64,000 bases of DNA from an uncultured Methanolobus sp. (lineage in GTDB: Archaea > Halobacteriota > Methanosarcinia > Methanosarcinales > Methanosarcinaceae). A program made the translations under genes and the position numbers. Position 1 is the stretch's first letter. Each line of letters begins with the position of its first letter. Shown piece by piece: positions 33,504-42,491 of this stretch. The stretch covers positions 2,745,562 through 2,809,561 of the forward strand of contig NZ_OY763421.1 of the NCBI RefSeq assembly GCF_963667555.1. The letters are read 5' to 3'. Under the pieces are notes generated by a model that did no database searches, was not told the origin of the DNA, and saw only the letters and a list, made by a program, of their open reading frames with translations.

Positions 33504-36500
33504 GTGCATATAAAGGAACTTGAGTTTATAAACTTCAAATCCTTCGGGAAAAAGGTAAAGATACCTTTTTTTGATGGTTTCACCACGATATCCGGTCCAA
33601 ACGGTAGTGGTAAGTCTAACATAATAGACGGTATTCTCTTTGTGCTGGGTCTTTCAAGTTCCAGGACCCTGAGGGCTGAAAAACTTACTGATCTTATTTA
33701 CAATGGCGAAAGCTCCAAAAAACCTGATTTTGCCCAGGTCACAATTCGTTTCGATAACACCGACCGTGAAATGCCATACGATGCGGATGAGATATCCATC
33801 ACAAGAAAGATCAGGGAAACGGATTCCGGTTATTACAGTTATTTCTATTTTAACGGCAAGGCTGTAAGCCTCACCGAAGTTCATAATTATCTCGCAAAGG
33901 CCCGTGTAACTCCCGAAGGTTACAATGTTGTGATGCAGGGAGACGTTACCCGTATCATCAACATGACTGCAGGCGAGAGACGTAAGATCATAGATGAGAT
34001 CGCCGGTGTTGCTGAATTTGACAGCAAGAGGGACAGGGCGCTCAGCGAACTTGAGATTGTGCGTGAGAGAGTTGAAAGGGTCGATATCATTATCGAAGAG
34101 GTTGGTCAGCAGCTTGAAAAGCTAAAGACCGAGCGTGATCAGGCTCTTAAATACCAGTCTCTGAAAGAAGAGAAAATGAAGTTTGAAGGCTTTGTTCTGC
34201 TGGCAAAGCTGAAAGATGCCAAAGTAGAACTCACAAATGTTGCTGGCGATATTCTTGCAAAAGAGGAAGTCCTTGCCAAACTGGAAATTGACCTTGAGGC
34301 CAGGAGAGTTGCTGTGGATAATCTTGAGCAGGAACTTGAGGAAATGACCCTTAACATCCAGAGAATGGGTGAAGATGAGCAGATCCAGATCAAAAAGGAC
34401 ATTGAGGGCATCCGTGGTGAAGTTTCAAGGTGCATGGACACCATCGAGATCTCAGAAAAGGAAATGGAAGATGTCGAATCCAGAAGAAGAAAAGCCTTTG
34501 TGGAAATCGATGATATCAAAGGCAAGCTTGAGGAACTGGATTCTAAGATCTCAGAAGAGACAATGCGTAAGGAAAGCATCCTTGCTGAGATGTCTGAGCG
34601 CAAGACCGAACGTATGCTCCTTCAAAGCAAGATCGCTGATGTGGATGCTAAATTTGCCCAGACCCGCGATGAGTTAAGTAAACTAAAATCCCGGCTTGAA
34701 ACTGTAAAGAATGAGAAAAACGAGCTCATGCGTCAGGAAGACCGCCTGCTTGATGCCCAGAGAAGAAAGTCTGTTGAAGCAAGGGATATCGAGAGCGAGA
34801 TCGCTGATGCGAAATCAAAGGCAGAATCTTCAGGAAGCGACACAAAATCCGTAGAATATGATATTGATAAACTCAATGAGAAGATCGATGCCCTGACAAA
34901 GGACACGGACGATCTTGAGTTCACACGTGCCCAGTTGAAAGTCATCGTTAAGGAATTTGAGGACGAGCTTCGCAAGCATGAGAATGATTATGCAAGGATC
35001 GAGGTTCGTGTGAGAGCTGCCGAGGACCATAGTAAATATTCAAAATCAGTTGATATGATAATGAATGAGAAGAAGCACCATGGTCTGCCGGGTATTTACG
35101 GAACTATCGCAGAGCTTGGTAGTGTTGACCAGAAGTATTCCAATGCACTGGGAATTGCAGCCGGCGGTCGTATGCAGGCTGTTGTGGTTGAGAATGACGA
35201 GGATGCTGCAAGAGCTATCTCATTCCTGAAACAGAGACGTGGAGGCAGGGCAACTTTCCTTCCGCTGAACAAAATGGAAGCACGCAGGCCGTACAAGGAT
35301 CTCACTGACAGGGAAGGAGTTATTGGTTACGCAATCGACCTTATTGATTTTGATAAGAAATTCGAGTCCGCATTCTGGTATGTTTTCAGGGATACTCTTA
35401 TTGTTGATACTTTGACGAACGCACGCCGTCTGATGGGCGGCCTGCGCATGGTTACCCTTGAAGGTGAGGTTCTTGAGAAGAGCGGTGCGATGGTTGGAGG
35501 TTCCCAGCAGCAGCAGGCCGGTCTTTCCTTTGCAGCATCTGAAAAGGATAAGCTTGTGAGGATAGCTGAACAGATAACCGAGCTTGATTCCAAGCGCAGC
35601 AATGCAATTAAGAAACTGGATCAGGTTGAAGGCCATATCTCACAGATAAACCGTGAAATTCATGAGCATGATAAGGAAATCTCCAAGAAGCAGATGCAGC
35701 TTGAGGAAATATCAGGCAGAGGCGAGCGCCTTGAACAGCTCATTGAGGCTAAGAGCCATGAACTTGCAGAGATCGAGGAAGCCCGCAAGCAGCTAAGGGA
35801 AGAAATGGATGCCACTTTCACAAAGAAGCAGGAGCAGGAAGAACTTGTTGCTTCACTTGAAAAGGACATTGAGGTTCTGGAAGAGAAACTGGAAGGTTCA
35901 GAGGTTCCTGAACTTAACAGGCAGGCTGAACAGCTCGATGAGGAGATCAGGCGTCTGGACGGTCGTGTAAGGGATATCGAATCCACTCTCAATGCTTTCA
36001 ATCTTGACCGTAATTATGCATCTAATAAAATTGAAGAGAACAGGGAACTCATCAAATCTATGGATGAGAAAAAGAGCACTCACAAGCAGCGTGTTTCAGA
36101 GCTAAAGAATAAGATAACTGAACTTGAGGTATCTCTTAAGGAGAAACAGCAGCGTGAAATGGAACTTGCTGACGAGCTTAAGGAGTTGCAGCAGGAACGT
36201 GCCCGTATGCATGATGAACATGTTGCTTTGAAGAAAGAATTCGACAAGTTCAAAGGCAGGTTCGATGAGGGCAACAGGCAGATGATGGCTCTTAATGCAA
36301 CAAAGGAAGCCCTTGACGAGCAGGTAAGTGACCTCACCGAAGAGATCCAGAGGCGTGGTATTGAGGAAACAGAGGACGTTCCTAATTATGAGACTGTGCG
36401 CACAAGGATAGCTTCTATTGAAAGGGCAATGGAGCGCCTTGAACCTGTTAACATGCGTGCTATTGATGAATATGATGAAGTTGAAGCAAGACTTGATGAT

Positions 36501-37028
36501 CTTGTGAGCAGGCGTGATACTCTCTCGTCTGAAAGGGAGCAGATACTTGAGCGCATAAAACAGTATGAGCAGCTTAAAAAGGATACTTTCATGGAAACCT
36601 ACAATGGTATCAATGAGCCATTCAAGGAGATATTCCACGAGCTTTCCGATGGAATTGGGGAGCTGGTTCTTGATAATTATGAAGATCCATTTGCCGGAGG
36701 TCTTACACTTAAGGCACAACCAAAAGAAAAGACACTTCAGCGTCTTGAAGCGATGTCCGGAGGAGAGAAGAGTTTGACTGCGCTTTCATTTGTTTTCGCT
36801 ATTCAGCAGTACAGACCAGCGCCTTTCTATGCATTTGATGAGATTGACATGTTCCTTGACGGAGCAAATGCCGGAAGGGTTGCACAGCGTGTTAAAAAGG
36901 CAGTTAAGAATGCACAGTTCATTGTTGTGTCCCTGAGAAAACCAATGATCGAAGCTGCAGAGCGCACGATCGGTGTTGCAATGCAGGAAAATAACATTAC
37001 AAGTATAACGGGAGTGAAATTACGTTGA
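33504..37028 (+). CDS. smc: Chromosome segregation ATPase SMC
   Basis: The 1174-residue SMC folds at a hinge to bring N- and C-terminal ATPase halves together and organises the chromosome with ScpAB. Walker A GPNGSGKSN is at 31-39, coiled coil runs ~170-500, the hinge lies at ~520-680 (GLPGIYGTIAELG; GGRATFLPLNKM), and the returning coiled coil runs to ~1000. The signature AMSGGEKSLTALSFVFAI is near 1083 and Walker B FYAFDEIDMFLDGANAG near 1110. Its stop overlaps the scpA start. Confidence 0.96.
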   Translation: MHIKELEFINFKSFGKKVKIPFFDGFTTISGPNGSGKSNIIDGILFVLGLSSSRTLRAEKLTDLIYNGESSKKPDFAQVTIRFDNTDREMPYDADEISITRKIRETDSGYYSYFYFNGKAVSLTEVHNYLAKARVTPEGYNVVMQGDVTRIINMTAGERRKIIDEIAGVAEFDSKRDRALSELEIVRERVERVDIIIEEVGQQLEKLKTERDQALKYQSLKEEKMKFEGFVLLAKLKDAKVELTNVAGDILAKEEVLAKLEIDLEARRVAVDNLEQELEEMTLNIQRMGEDEQIQIKKDIEGIRGEVSRCMDTIEISEKEMEDVESRRRKAFVEIDDIKGKLEELDSKISEETMRKESILAEMSERKTERMLLQSKIADVDAKFAQTRDELSKLKSRLETVKNEKNELMRQEDRLLDAQRRKSVEARDIESEIADAKSKAESSGSDTKSVEYDIDKLNEKIDALTKDTDDLEFTRAQLKVIVKEFEDELRKHENDYARIEVRVRAAEDHSKYSKSVDMIMNEKKHHGLPGIYGTIAELGSVDQKYSNALGIAAGGRMQAVVVENDEDAARAISFLKQRRGGRATFLPLNKMEARRPYKDLTDREGVIGYAIDLIDFDKKFESAFWYVFRDTLIVDTLTNARRLMGGLRMVTLEGEVLEKSGAMVGGSQQQQAGLSFAASEKDKLVRIAEQITELDSKRSNAIKKLDQVEGHISQINREIHEHDKEISKKQMQLEEISGRGERLEQLIEAKSHELAEIEEARKQLREEMDATFTKKQEQEELVASLEKDIEVLEEKLEGSEVPELNRQAEQLDEEIRRLDGRVRDIESTLNAFNLDRNYASNKIEENRELIKSMDEKKSTHKQRVSELKNKITELEVSLKEKQQREMELADELKELQQERARMHDEHVALKKEFDKFKGRFDEGNRQMMALNATKEALDEQVSDLTEEIQRRGIEETEDVPNYETVRTRIASIERAMERLEPVNMRAIDEYDEVEARLDDLVSRRDTLSSEREQILERIKQYEQLKKDTFMETYNGINEPFKEIFHELSDGIGELVLDNYEDPFAGGLTLKAQPKEKTLQRLEAMSGGEKSLTALSFVFAIQQYRPAPFYAFDEIDMFLDGANAGRVAQRVKKAVKNAQFIVVSLRKPMIEAAERTIGVAMQENNITSITGVKLR

Positions 37029-37876
37029 ACGAAATAGCAGAAGATATGGAAATGGTTCAGGCAGTCGACATTGCCCAGATAGCTGACGTTTCGTTACCAT
37101 GCACCATTGACCCTGAGTTTGTTGAGACTTTGAGGGGTCTGGGTGTTGATGAAGCTCTTCTTGAATTCCCGGAAGATGTCCTCAGTGAACCAGTTGAGAT
37201 CCTTATGAACCTTGCAAAGGATGGTGCTATTAATCCATGGGATATTGACATTGTCAATGTCACTGACATGTTCCTTGAGCGTGTAGAGGTTATGGAGATG
37301 CTTGATCTACGCATCTCCGGCAGAACTCTTCTGTATGCAGCAATTCTACTGCGCATGAAATCAACGGGAATTGTTCAGGAAGAAGAGGAAGAAGACTGCT
37401 TTGACATGTTTGACGCTGAGCTGGATTTCTATGAAGTTGATGAATATCCTGTTCCAACGCTCCCAATAAGGCGCAGAGCCACCCGTCCTGTGACACTCCA
37501 GGAGCTTATCGTTGAGTTGCGTAAGGCTGAGAAGGTGGAAACTCGCAGGAAAGACCGCAGTGTCCACCGCAGACTTGAGGAAAGGGCAGCAGTAACCACA
37601 GACGAAGTTCTTGGAATTGCACACGAAGAGGACATTCTTGGTCGTGTAAGGGACATGGGTGCAATGCTGGAAAGGTCCTTTGAAGACTCTGAATTTGTAA
37701 TCCTTTCCGATCTTATGACCGATGACAGGTCTGAAAATATCATGACATATGTTTCATTGTTGTTCCTTGCTACTGAAAAGAAGGTCTGGCTTGCTCAGAA
37801 GGAACTTTTCGGGGAACTGTATGTGTATCCATGCAACGAGGCTTGCGATATTGTAAATGTAACTGAGGCTGCATGA
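37025..37876 (+). CDS. scpA: Segregation and condensation protein A (kleisin)
   Basis: ScpA is the kleisin that bridges the SMC heads. The 283-residue protein shows the ScpA core (EPVEILMNLAKDGAINPWDI, VTDMFLERVEVMEMLDLRIS) and the C-terminal winged helix that binds the SMC head (ENIMTYVSLLFLATEKKVWL). The start appears to be TTG at 37025, overlapping the smc stop by four bases, with GGGAGTGA eight bases upstream; ATG at 37046 is the alternative. The tight smc-scpA-scpB order supports assignment. Confidence 0.92.
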   Translation: MNEIAEDMEMVQAVDIAQIADVSLPCTIDPEFVETLRGLGVDEALLEFPEDVLSEPVEILMNLAKDGAINPWDIDIVNVTDMFLERVEVMEMLDLRISGRTLLYAAILLRMKSTGIVQEEEEEDCFDMFDAELDFYEVDEYPVPTLPIRRRATRPVTLQELIVELRKAEKVETRRKDRSVHRRLEERAAVTTDEVLGIAHEEDILGRVRDMGAMLERSFEDSEFVILSDLMTDDRSENIMTYVSLLFLATEKKVWLAQKELFGELYVYPCNEACDIVNVTEAA

Positions 37877-37891
37877 GGTGTATTCACATTT

Positions 37892-38998
37892 ATGAGTGAC
37901 AAGGAAGTAATCGAAGCAGCTCTTTTTGCTGCCGGAGGCGCACTTGACGCTACAACCCTTGGCAGGCTGATAGGCAAAAACAAGACGAAGGCTATTCCTA
38001 TTGCTCAGCAGCTTGTAAAGGAATATGCTGAAAGGGAATCCGGCCTTGAGGTTCTGGACCTTGGTGAACGTTACGTCATGCAGGTCAAGCCCAAATATAC
38101 TGATGATGTAAGACCTCTGGCTCCAAAGGAAGTGAGTGCGCCGATGTTGCGTACACTCTCTATGATAGCATATCATCAGCCACTTGTCCAGTCTGATCTT
38201 GTTGATATGAGGGGTAACTCTGCTTACGATCACATAAGGGAGTTAAAGGACAGAGGCTTCATTGAAGCACTTCCTCACGGCAGGACAAAGATCCTCCAGA
38301 CCACTACGCTGTTTGCTGACTATTTCGGTCTTGAATCCAACGACCCTGAACTTGTGAAAAAGAAGATAATTGAGCTTTCCCGTGTCCAGAGCGGACAGAG
38401 TGGCCTCAACAAATGGCTTGGAAGAAGGTTCATCGGTGTGACTCCTATGTATGAGTCCCTGATGCAACTTTGTGGCATAAGGGAATACAAAGTTATCAAT
38501 GCTTATGATCCAACCGAAGAGGAACTTGATGAGCTTGAAGACGTTTACAAGCTGATAATCTCCAAAGGTTATACTGAGAAAGTAAGCAAATACTATGACG
38601 GAGAGATTATCGAGGTAAGCTCAACTACATTTGATGACCTTATAGGTTCCATCAAACTGCTTGAGAATGTATGGGATGAGGATACCGCCAGTTCGAGTAT
38701 CGAATCTATAACTGAGCTTAAGGAGCGTTATGTTTCCAGGGCCCTTGTGATAAGCAAGAAAGTCCAGCCTGCCACAGAGATGGTTGCGCGCATCGTCAGT
38801 GATCTTCGCCTTGGAGTTTCATCTACTGGGATCGTAATAGCTCCTGATTATGGTAAGTCAAGTGACGGCGTTGAAGTTTCAGAGGGCGCTGATATTTTAA
38901 TACCCACACATAAAGGCATGGATGGCGATCTTATAGAACGTATATGCAGCAAATATGATGCTGTCATTGATGGTCTTAAGAAGCTCGAAGATGAATGA
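37892..38998 (+). CDS. scpB: Segregation and condensation protein B with a long C-terminal extension
   Basis: Residues 1-~170 form the tandem winged helices of ScpB (EVIEAALFAAGGALDATTLG; MLRTLSMIAYHQPLVQSDLV; YDHIRELKDRGFIEAL), which stabilise the ScpA kleisin on SMC. The remaining ~200 residues are not part of the minimal ScpB fold. They contain KWLGRRFIGVTPMYESLMQL, an acidic helical stretch and a C-terminal mixed domain (GIVIAPDYGKSSDGVEVSEG). This could be a lineage-specific domain or a fusion. The gene starts 15 bases after scpA and ends the operon; a weak GCAGGA/TCCTGC hairpin (39000-39025) follows. Confidence 0.88.
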   Translation: MSDKEVIEAALFAAGGALDATTLGRLIGKNKTKAIPIAQQLVKEYAERESGLEVLDLGERYVMQVKPKYTDDVRPLAPKEVSAPMLRTLSMIAYHQPLVQSDLVDMRGNSAYDHIRELKDRGFIEALPHGRTKILQTTTLFADYFGLESNDPELVKKKIIELSRVQSGQSGLNKWLGRRFIGVTPMYESLMQLCGIREYKVINAYDPTEEELDELEDVYKLIISKGYTEKVSKYYDGEIIEVSSTTFDDLIGSIKLLENVWDEDTASSSIESITELKERYVSRALVISKKVQPATEMVARIVSDLRLGVSSTGIVIAPDYGKSSDGVEVSEGADILIPTHKGMDGDLIERICSKYDAVIDGLKKLEDE

Positions 38999-39146
38999 TG
39001 CAGGACAATTGTATAAATTTCCTGCTAACAAATCTTAAAACATTTCATATTTTGTCAGTTTCTTAAAAACATATATAAATGAGAGGGTATAACTTTATAT
39101 ACTGAATTGTTGAATATTAGCCCGCTTTAAATATGAGGATTATACT

Positions 39147-39698
39147 ATGTCAGATTACAACATCAAAATTGAAAATGTGGTCGCATCTACCAAGCTTGCT
39201 GAGGAGTTCGATCTTACCAAAATAGAAGCTGAGTTCGAGGGCGCAGAGTATAATAAGCAGAAATTCCCAGGTCTCGTTTACCGTGTTTCTGACCCAAAAG
39301 CCGCATTTCTGGTATTCACTTCCGGTAAAGTTGTATGTACCGGTGCAAAGAATGTCGCTGATGTTCACACTGTCATAGGCAATATGGCCAAGAAGCTTAA
39401 CGACATCGGCATCAAGACAATCGAGGATCCTGAGATAACCGTACAGAACATCGTTGCATCCGCAGACCTTCAGGCAGTCCTGAACCTGAATGCAATTGCA
39501 ATCGGTCTTGGTCTTGAGAACATCGAGTACGAGCCAGAACAGTTCCCTGGTCTTGTTTACCGCATTGACGATCCTAAGGTCGTAGTACTTATTTTCAGTT
39601 CCGGAAAGCTTGTGGTCACCGGCGGCAAATCACCTGAGAATTGTGAACAGGGTGTTGAAGTCGTAAGACAGCAGCTTGACAGCATGGGTCTGCTTTAA
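39147..39698 (+). CDS. tbp: TATA-box-binding protein
   Basis: TBP recognises archaeal promoters and recruits TFB and RNA polymerase. The 183-residue protein is two direct repeats of ~90 residues, each with FPGLVYR, a D-P/D-D-P-K turn and FSSGK(L/V)VxTG ([20 protein letters not shown] and [20 protein letters not shown]). The length and twofold repeat are diagnostic. Its own promoter has TATA-like ATATATAAAT at ~39071, with a ~70-base leader. Confidence 0.96.
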   Translation: MSDYNIKIENVVASTKLAEEFDLTKIEAEFEGAEYNKQKFPGLVYRVSDPKAAFLVFTSGKVVCTGAKNVADVHTVIGNMAKKLNDIGIKTIEDPEITVQNIVASADLQAVLNLNAIAIGLGLENIEYEPEQFPGLVYRIDDPKVVVLIFSSGKLVVTGGKSPENCEQGVEVVRQQLDSMGLL

Positions 39699-39724
39699 GA
39701 CCTATCATTTATATTTATATATAG

Positions 39725-40654
39725 ATGTCAAACGAAAATGTTTGTATTCTGTTGCCTACTTTGAACGAAGAGGCTACCATCGGTCAGGTCATCAGAGATT
39801 TTCGCTCTGAGGGCTTTGACAATATTCTCGTTATTGATGGTAACAGCAAAGACAAAACCCGCCAAATAGCTGAAGCTGAAGGTGCCAGGGTAGTTGTCCA
39901 GACAGGTAAGGGAAAAGGTCAGGCTATCAAGCAGGCTTTTGAGCTTATTACTGAGGACTACATTGTCATGGCTGACGGCGATGGCACAAACCTCGCAAAG
40001 GATATTCACGCTGTGCTAGGTCCGGTGCTTGAAGGCAAGGCTGATCATGTAATGGGTAACAGGCTTGTTGATTTCGAGCAGGGAGCTTTTACCAGGCTCA
40101 ACCTTTTCGGGAACAAAGTAATAAACAAGATGTTTGGCATGGCTTATGGTGTGTGGCTTGAGGATATTCTCACAGGTTACAGGGCATTTAACAAAAAAGC
40201 CATCAAGTCCTTTGAGCTCAAGAAAATGGGATTTGAGGTAGAATCTGAGATCACAATAGAAAGTGTGAAAAAAGATCTGCGCATTGAGGAAGTTCCGACA
40301 ACTTATCTGGCAAGACATTCAGAAGGTGCTACTAAATTGAATCCGATCAAGGATGGATGGAGGATTGGTTCGACCATCTATAAAATGGCAAAACTTCACA
40401 ATCCGATGTTCTATTTCGGAATAATCGGCGGTGCGTTTATCCTTGCAGGTATTCTTGTTGGCAGCTTTGTTGTTGTCCAGTGGTTCCAGGGCGTTACCCG
40501 CATTCCTATGACCATACTTACAACTTTGCTTGTCGTTGCAGGTTTCCAGATGTTCATTTTTGGAATGCTCAGCGATCTTATGGTGACCCTCCACAGGGAG
40601 AACATGCGCATGTTACGTAAGATCACGGAATTAACTGAAAAGGATGATGAATGA
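39725..40654 (+). CDS. aglJ: Dolichyl-phosphate glycosyltransferase AglJ-like
   Basis: This GT2-family enzyme adds the first sugar of the archaeal N-glycan to a dolichol-phosphate carrier at the membrane. The catalytic domain shows LPTLNEEATIGQVI, DGNSKDKT, the DGD motif in IVMADGDGTNLA, and EDILTGYRAFNKKAIKSF. The C-terminus has two transmembrane helices (FYFGIIGGAFILAGILVGSF and MTILTTLLVVAGFQMFIFGM). The S-layer and pilin-like proteins of this window, rich in N-x-S/T, would be substrates. It lies 26 bases downstream of tbp and may be read from it. Confidence 0.85.
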   Translation: MSNENVCILLPTLNEEATIGQVIRDFRSEGFDNILVIDGNSKDKTRQIAEAEGARVVVQTGKGKGQAIKQAFELITEDYIVMADGDGTNLAKDIHAVLGPVLEGKADHVMGNRLVDFEQGAFTRLNLFGNKVINKMFGMAYGVWLEDILTGYRAFNKKAIKSFELKKMGFEVESEITIESVKKDLRIEEVPTTYLARHSEGATKLNPIKDGWRIGSTIYKMAKLHNPMFYFGIIGGAFILAGILVGSFVVVQWFQGVTRIPMTILTTLLVVAGFQMFIFGMLSDLMVTLHRENMRMLRKITELTEKDDE

Positions 40655-40884
40655 TAGTTCATTGTTCATTTGCCCAAAAAGTGGGTTTTCATTGATTCCT
40701 ATTTTATGTCATTTTTCCTGTTAACAAAACAATTTTAGTTGCATCTGTATATATTCCTCCATCTCAATTAAATTGATTTTATGTCATTAATCTGTCGAAT
40801 GATTGTGGTTTAATGGGCCCTATTTCTGCGATATTTATTCGCTCTCTAATAAAAAATCAGCATCTATAAAGTTAACTTGACTTT

Positions 40885-40954
40885 ACCTCAAGTTTATTTT
40901 TTGACAAACATTATATACGATTTAGTTATTGTAGGTTACATCTAATCTTGAGGT
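40885..40954. promoter_or_regulatory. Inverted repeat around the thiC promoter
   Basis: ACCTCAAG (40885-40892) and its complement CTTGAGGT (40947-40954) flank the TATA-like TTATATACGA (40911-40920). The right arm is also the thiC ribosome site (GAGGT, seven bases before ATG). The layout could be a repressor site. No TPP riboswitch core is visible. The rest of the 307-base gap 40655-40961 holds nothing else I can identify. Confidence 0.35.
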
Positions 40955-40961
40955 ATAAACA

Positions 40962-42251
40962 ATGACAATAGTTACAGATGCAAAAAATGGTAAGATCACA
41001 GAAGAGATGAAGATCGTTGCCAAGGTTGAAAACAAAGACCCTGAATTCATCAGACGTGGTATCGCAGCAGGAAGAATTGTAATCCCAATGACCCCTTACA
41101 GGGACATAAAGATCTGTGGTATGGGTGAAGGCCTTACAACCAAGGTAAACGCATCCATTGGTGCATCATCAGACATCGTTGACCTTGACATGGAAGTAAA
41201 GAAAGCAAAGGCAGCAGAGGCAGCAGGCGCAGACACACTTATGGAGCTCGGTACCGGCGGAGACTTCCTTGGTATCAGGAAAGCTGTTTGTGACGCAATC
41301 TCCCTCCCAGTAGGATCAGTGCCACTCTACCAGGCATTCATCTCAGCAGCAAGAAGAGATGGTTCCATTGTTCACATGACAGAGGACGACCTCTGGAGTG
41401 CAACCGAAGAACAGGCAAAACTCGGTACAAACTTCATGGCTATCCACACCGGTGTCAACAACATTGTCCTTGACAGATTGAAGGCACACGGCAGATACGG
41501 TGGTCTCTGTTCCCGTGGCGGTGCATTCATGAGCACATGGATGCTTCACAACGAGAGAGAAAACCCACTTTACGAAGACTTCGATTACCTTTGTGAGATC
41601 CTCAAGGAACACGAAGTTACCCTCTCAACAGGTAACGGAATGCGTGCAGGTGCAGTAGCAGACGCAACTGACAGGGCACAGGTTCAGGAGCTCATCATCA
41701 ACTCCGAGTGCGCACAGAAAGCACACGACAAATACGACCTTCAGGTTATCGTAGAAGGACCAGGTCACGTACCACTTGACCAGGTAGAGACAAACGTCAA
41801 GCTCATGAAAGCAATGAGCGGTGGAAAACCATTCTACATGCTCGGTCCACTCGTATCAGACATTGGTGCAGGTCGCGACCACATCGTAACAGCGATCGGT
41901 GCATCAGCATCTGCAGCAGCAGGCTGTGACTTCCTCTGTTACGTAACACCAGCAGAACACCTTGCACTTCCAAACCTTGAAGATGTAATTGAGGGTGTAA
42001 AGACATCAAAGATCGCAGCACACGTCGGTGACATGGTCAAATACCCGGAGACAGCTCGTCAGATAGACCTTGCAATGGGCAGAGCACGCGCAAGACTTGA
42101 CTGGGAGGAGCAGTTCAAACTCGCACTCGACCCAGAACTCGCAAGAAAGGTCAGAACCGAGAGAGCTTCAGCAGATGAAGACGCATGTACAATGTGCGGT
42201 GACTTCTGCGCTCTTAAGATCGTAAACCAGAACTACGACCTTTGCAAATAA
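40962..42251 (+). CDS. thiC: Phosphomethylpyrimidine synthase ThiC
   Basis: ThiC is a non-canonical radical SAM enzyme that rearranges aminoimidazole ribotide into the hydroxymethylpyrimidine of thiamine. The 429-residue sequence carries the conserved LGTGGDFLGIRKAVCDAI, HTGVNN, SRGGAFMSTWMLHNERENPL, STGNGMRAGAVADATDRAQV and EGPGHVPLDQVETNVKLM blocks. It ends with the cluster-binding CTMCGDFC (cysteines ~409, 412 and 416). It uses strikingly codon-biased, highly expressed-type sequence. It stands alone, with its own promoter and terminator. Confidence 0.96.
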   Translation: MTIVTDAKNGKITEEMKIVAKVENKDPEFIRRGIAAGRIVIPMTPYRDIKICGMGEGLTTKVNASIGASSDIVDLDMEVKKAKAAEAAGADTLMELGTGGDFLGIRKAVCDAISLPVGSVPLYQAFISAARRDGSIVHMTEDDLWSATEEQAKLGTNFMAIHTGVNNIVLDRLKAHGRYGGLCSRGGAFMSTWMLHNERENPLYEDFDYLCEILKEHEVTLSTGNGMRAGAVADATDRAQVQELIINSECAQKAHDKYDLQVIVEGPGHVPLDQVETNVKLMKAMSGGKPFYMLGPLVSDIGAGRDHIVTAIGASASAAAGCDFLCYVTPAEHLALPNLEDVIEGVKTSKIAAHVGDMVKYPETARQIDLAMGRARARLDWEEQFKLALDPELARKVRTERASADEDACTMCGDFCALKIVNQNYDLCK

Positions 42252-42290
42252 TGCCATAGGGCATTATTTCTCTTCTTTTTCTTTTTAAAT
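42248..42290 (+). terminator. Hairpin terminator of thiC
   Basis: ATAATGCC-ATAG-GGCATTAT (42248-42267) overlaps the stop codon and is followed by TTCTCTTCTTTTTCTTTTT. Confidence 0.7.
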
Positions 42291-42491
42291 CTACACACAA
42301 AAGTCTTTTTCTCATTTTCTCAATATTTTCAAAATCACTAGCAACCATGGGTATTTGGTATGTGAGAATGCAAATATTTTTATAATTATATATCCCACAT
42401 GTTATTGTGGGTAACATAACAAATAACGCAAAATGGGTTTTTTGGACCCTGACAGGCAATATTAAGCAGTTGCATTCCGGGAGAATCTCCT

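Noticed and set aside
36102..36719. Long minus-strand open frames inside smc, rad50 and scpA
   Set aside because: They mirror the codon bias of the coiled-coil genes and lack ribosome sites or recognisable domains.
40655..40961. TPP riboswitch before thiC
   Set aside because: I saw no CTGAGA-type core or paired P1/P3 helices; the TATA box lies within ~50 bases of the start codon, leaving too short a leader.
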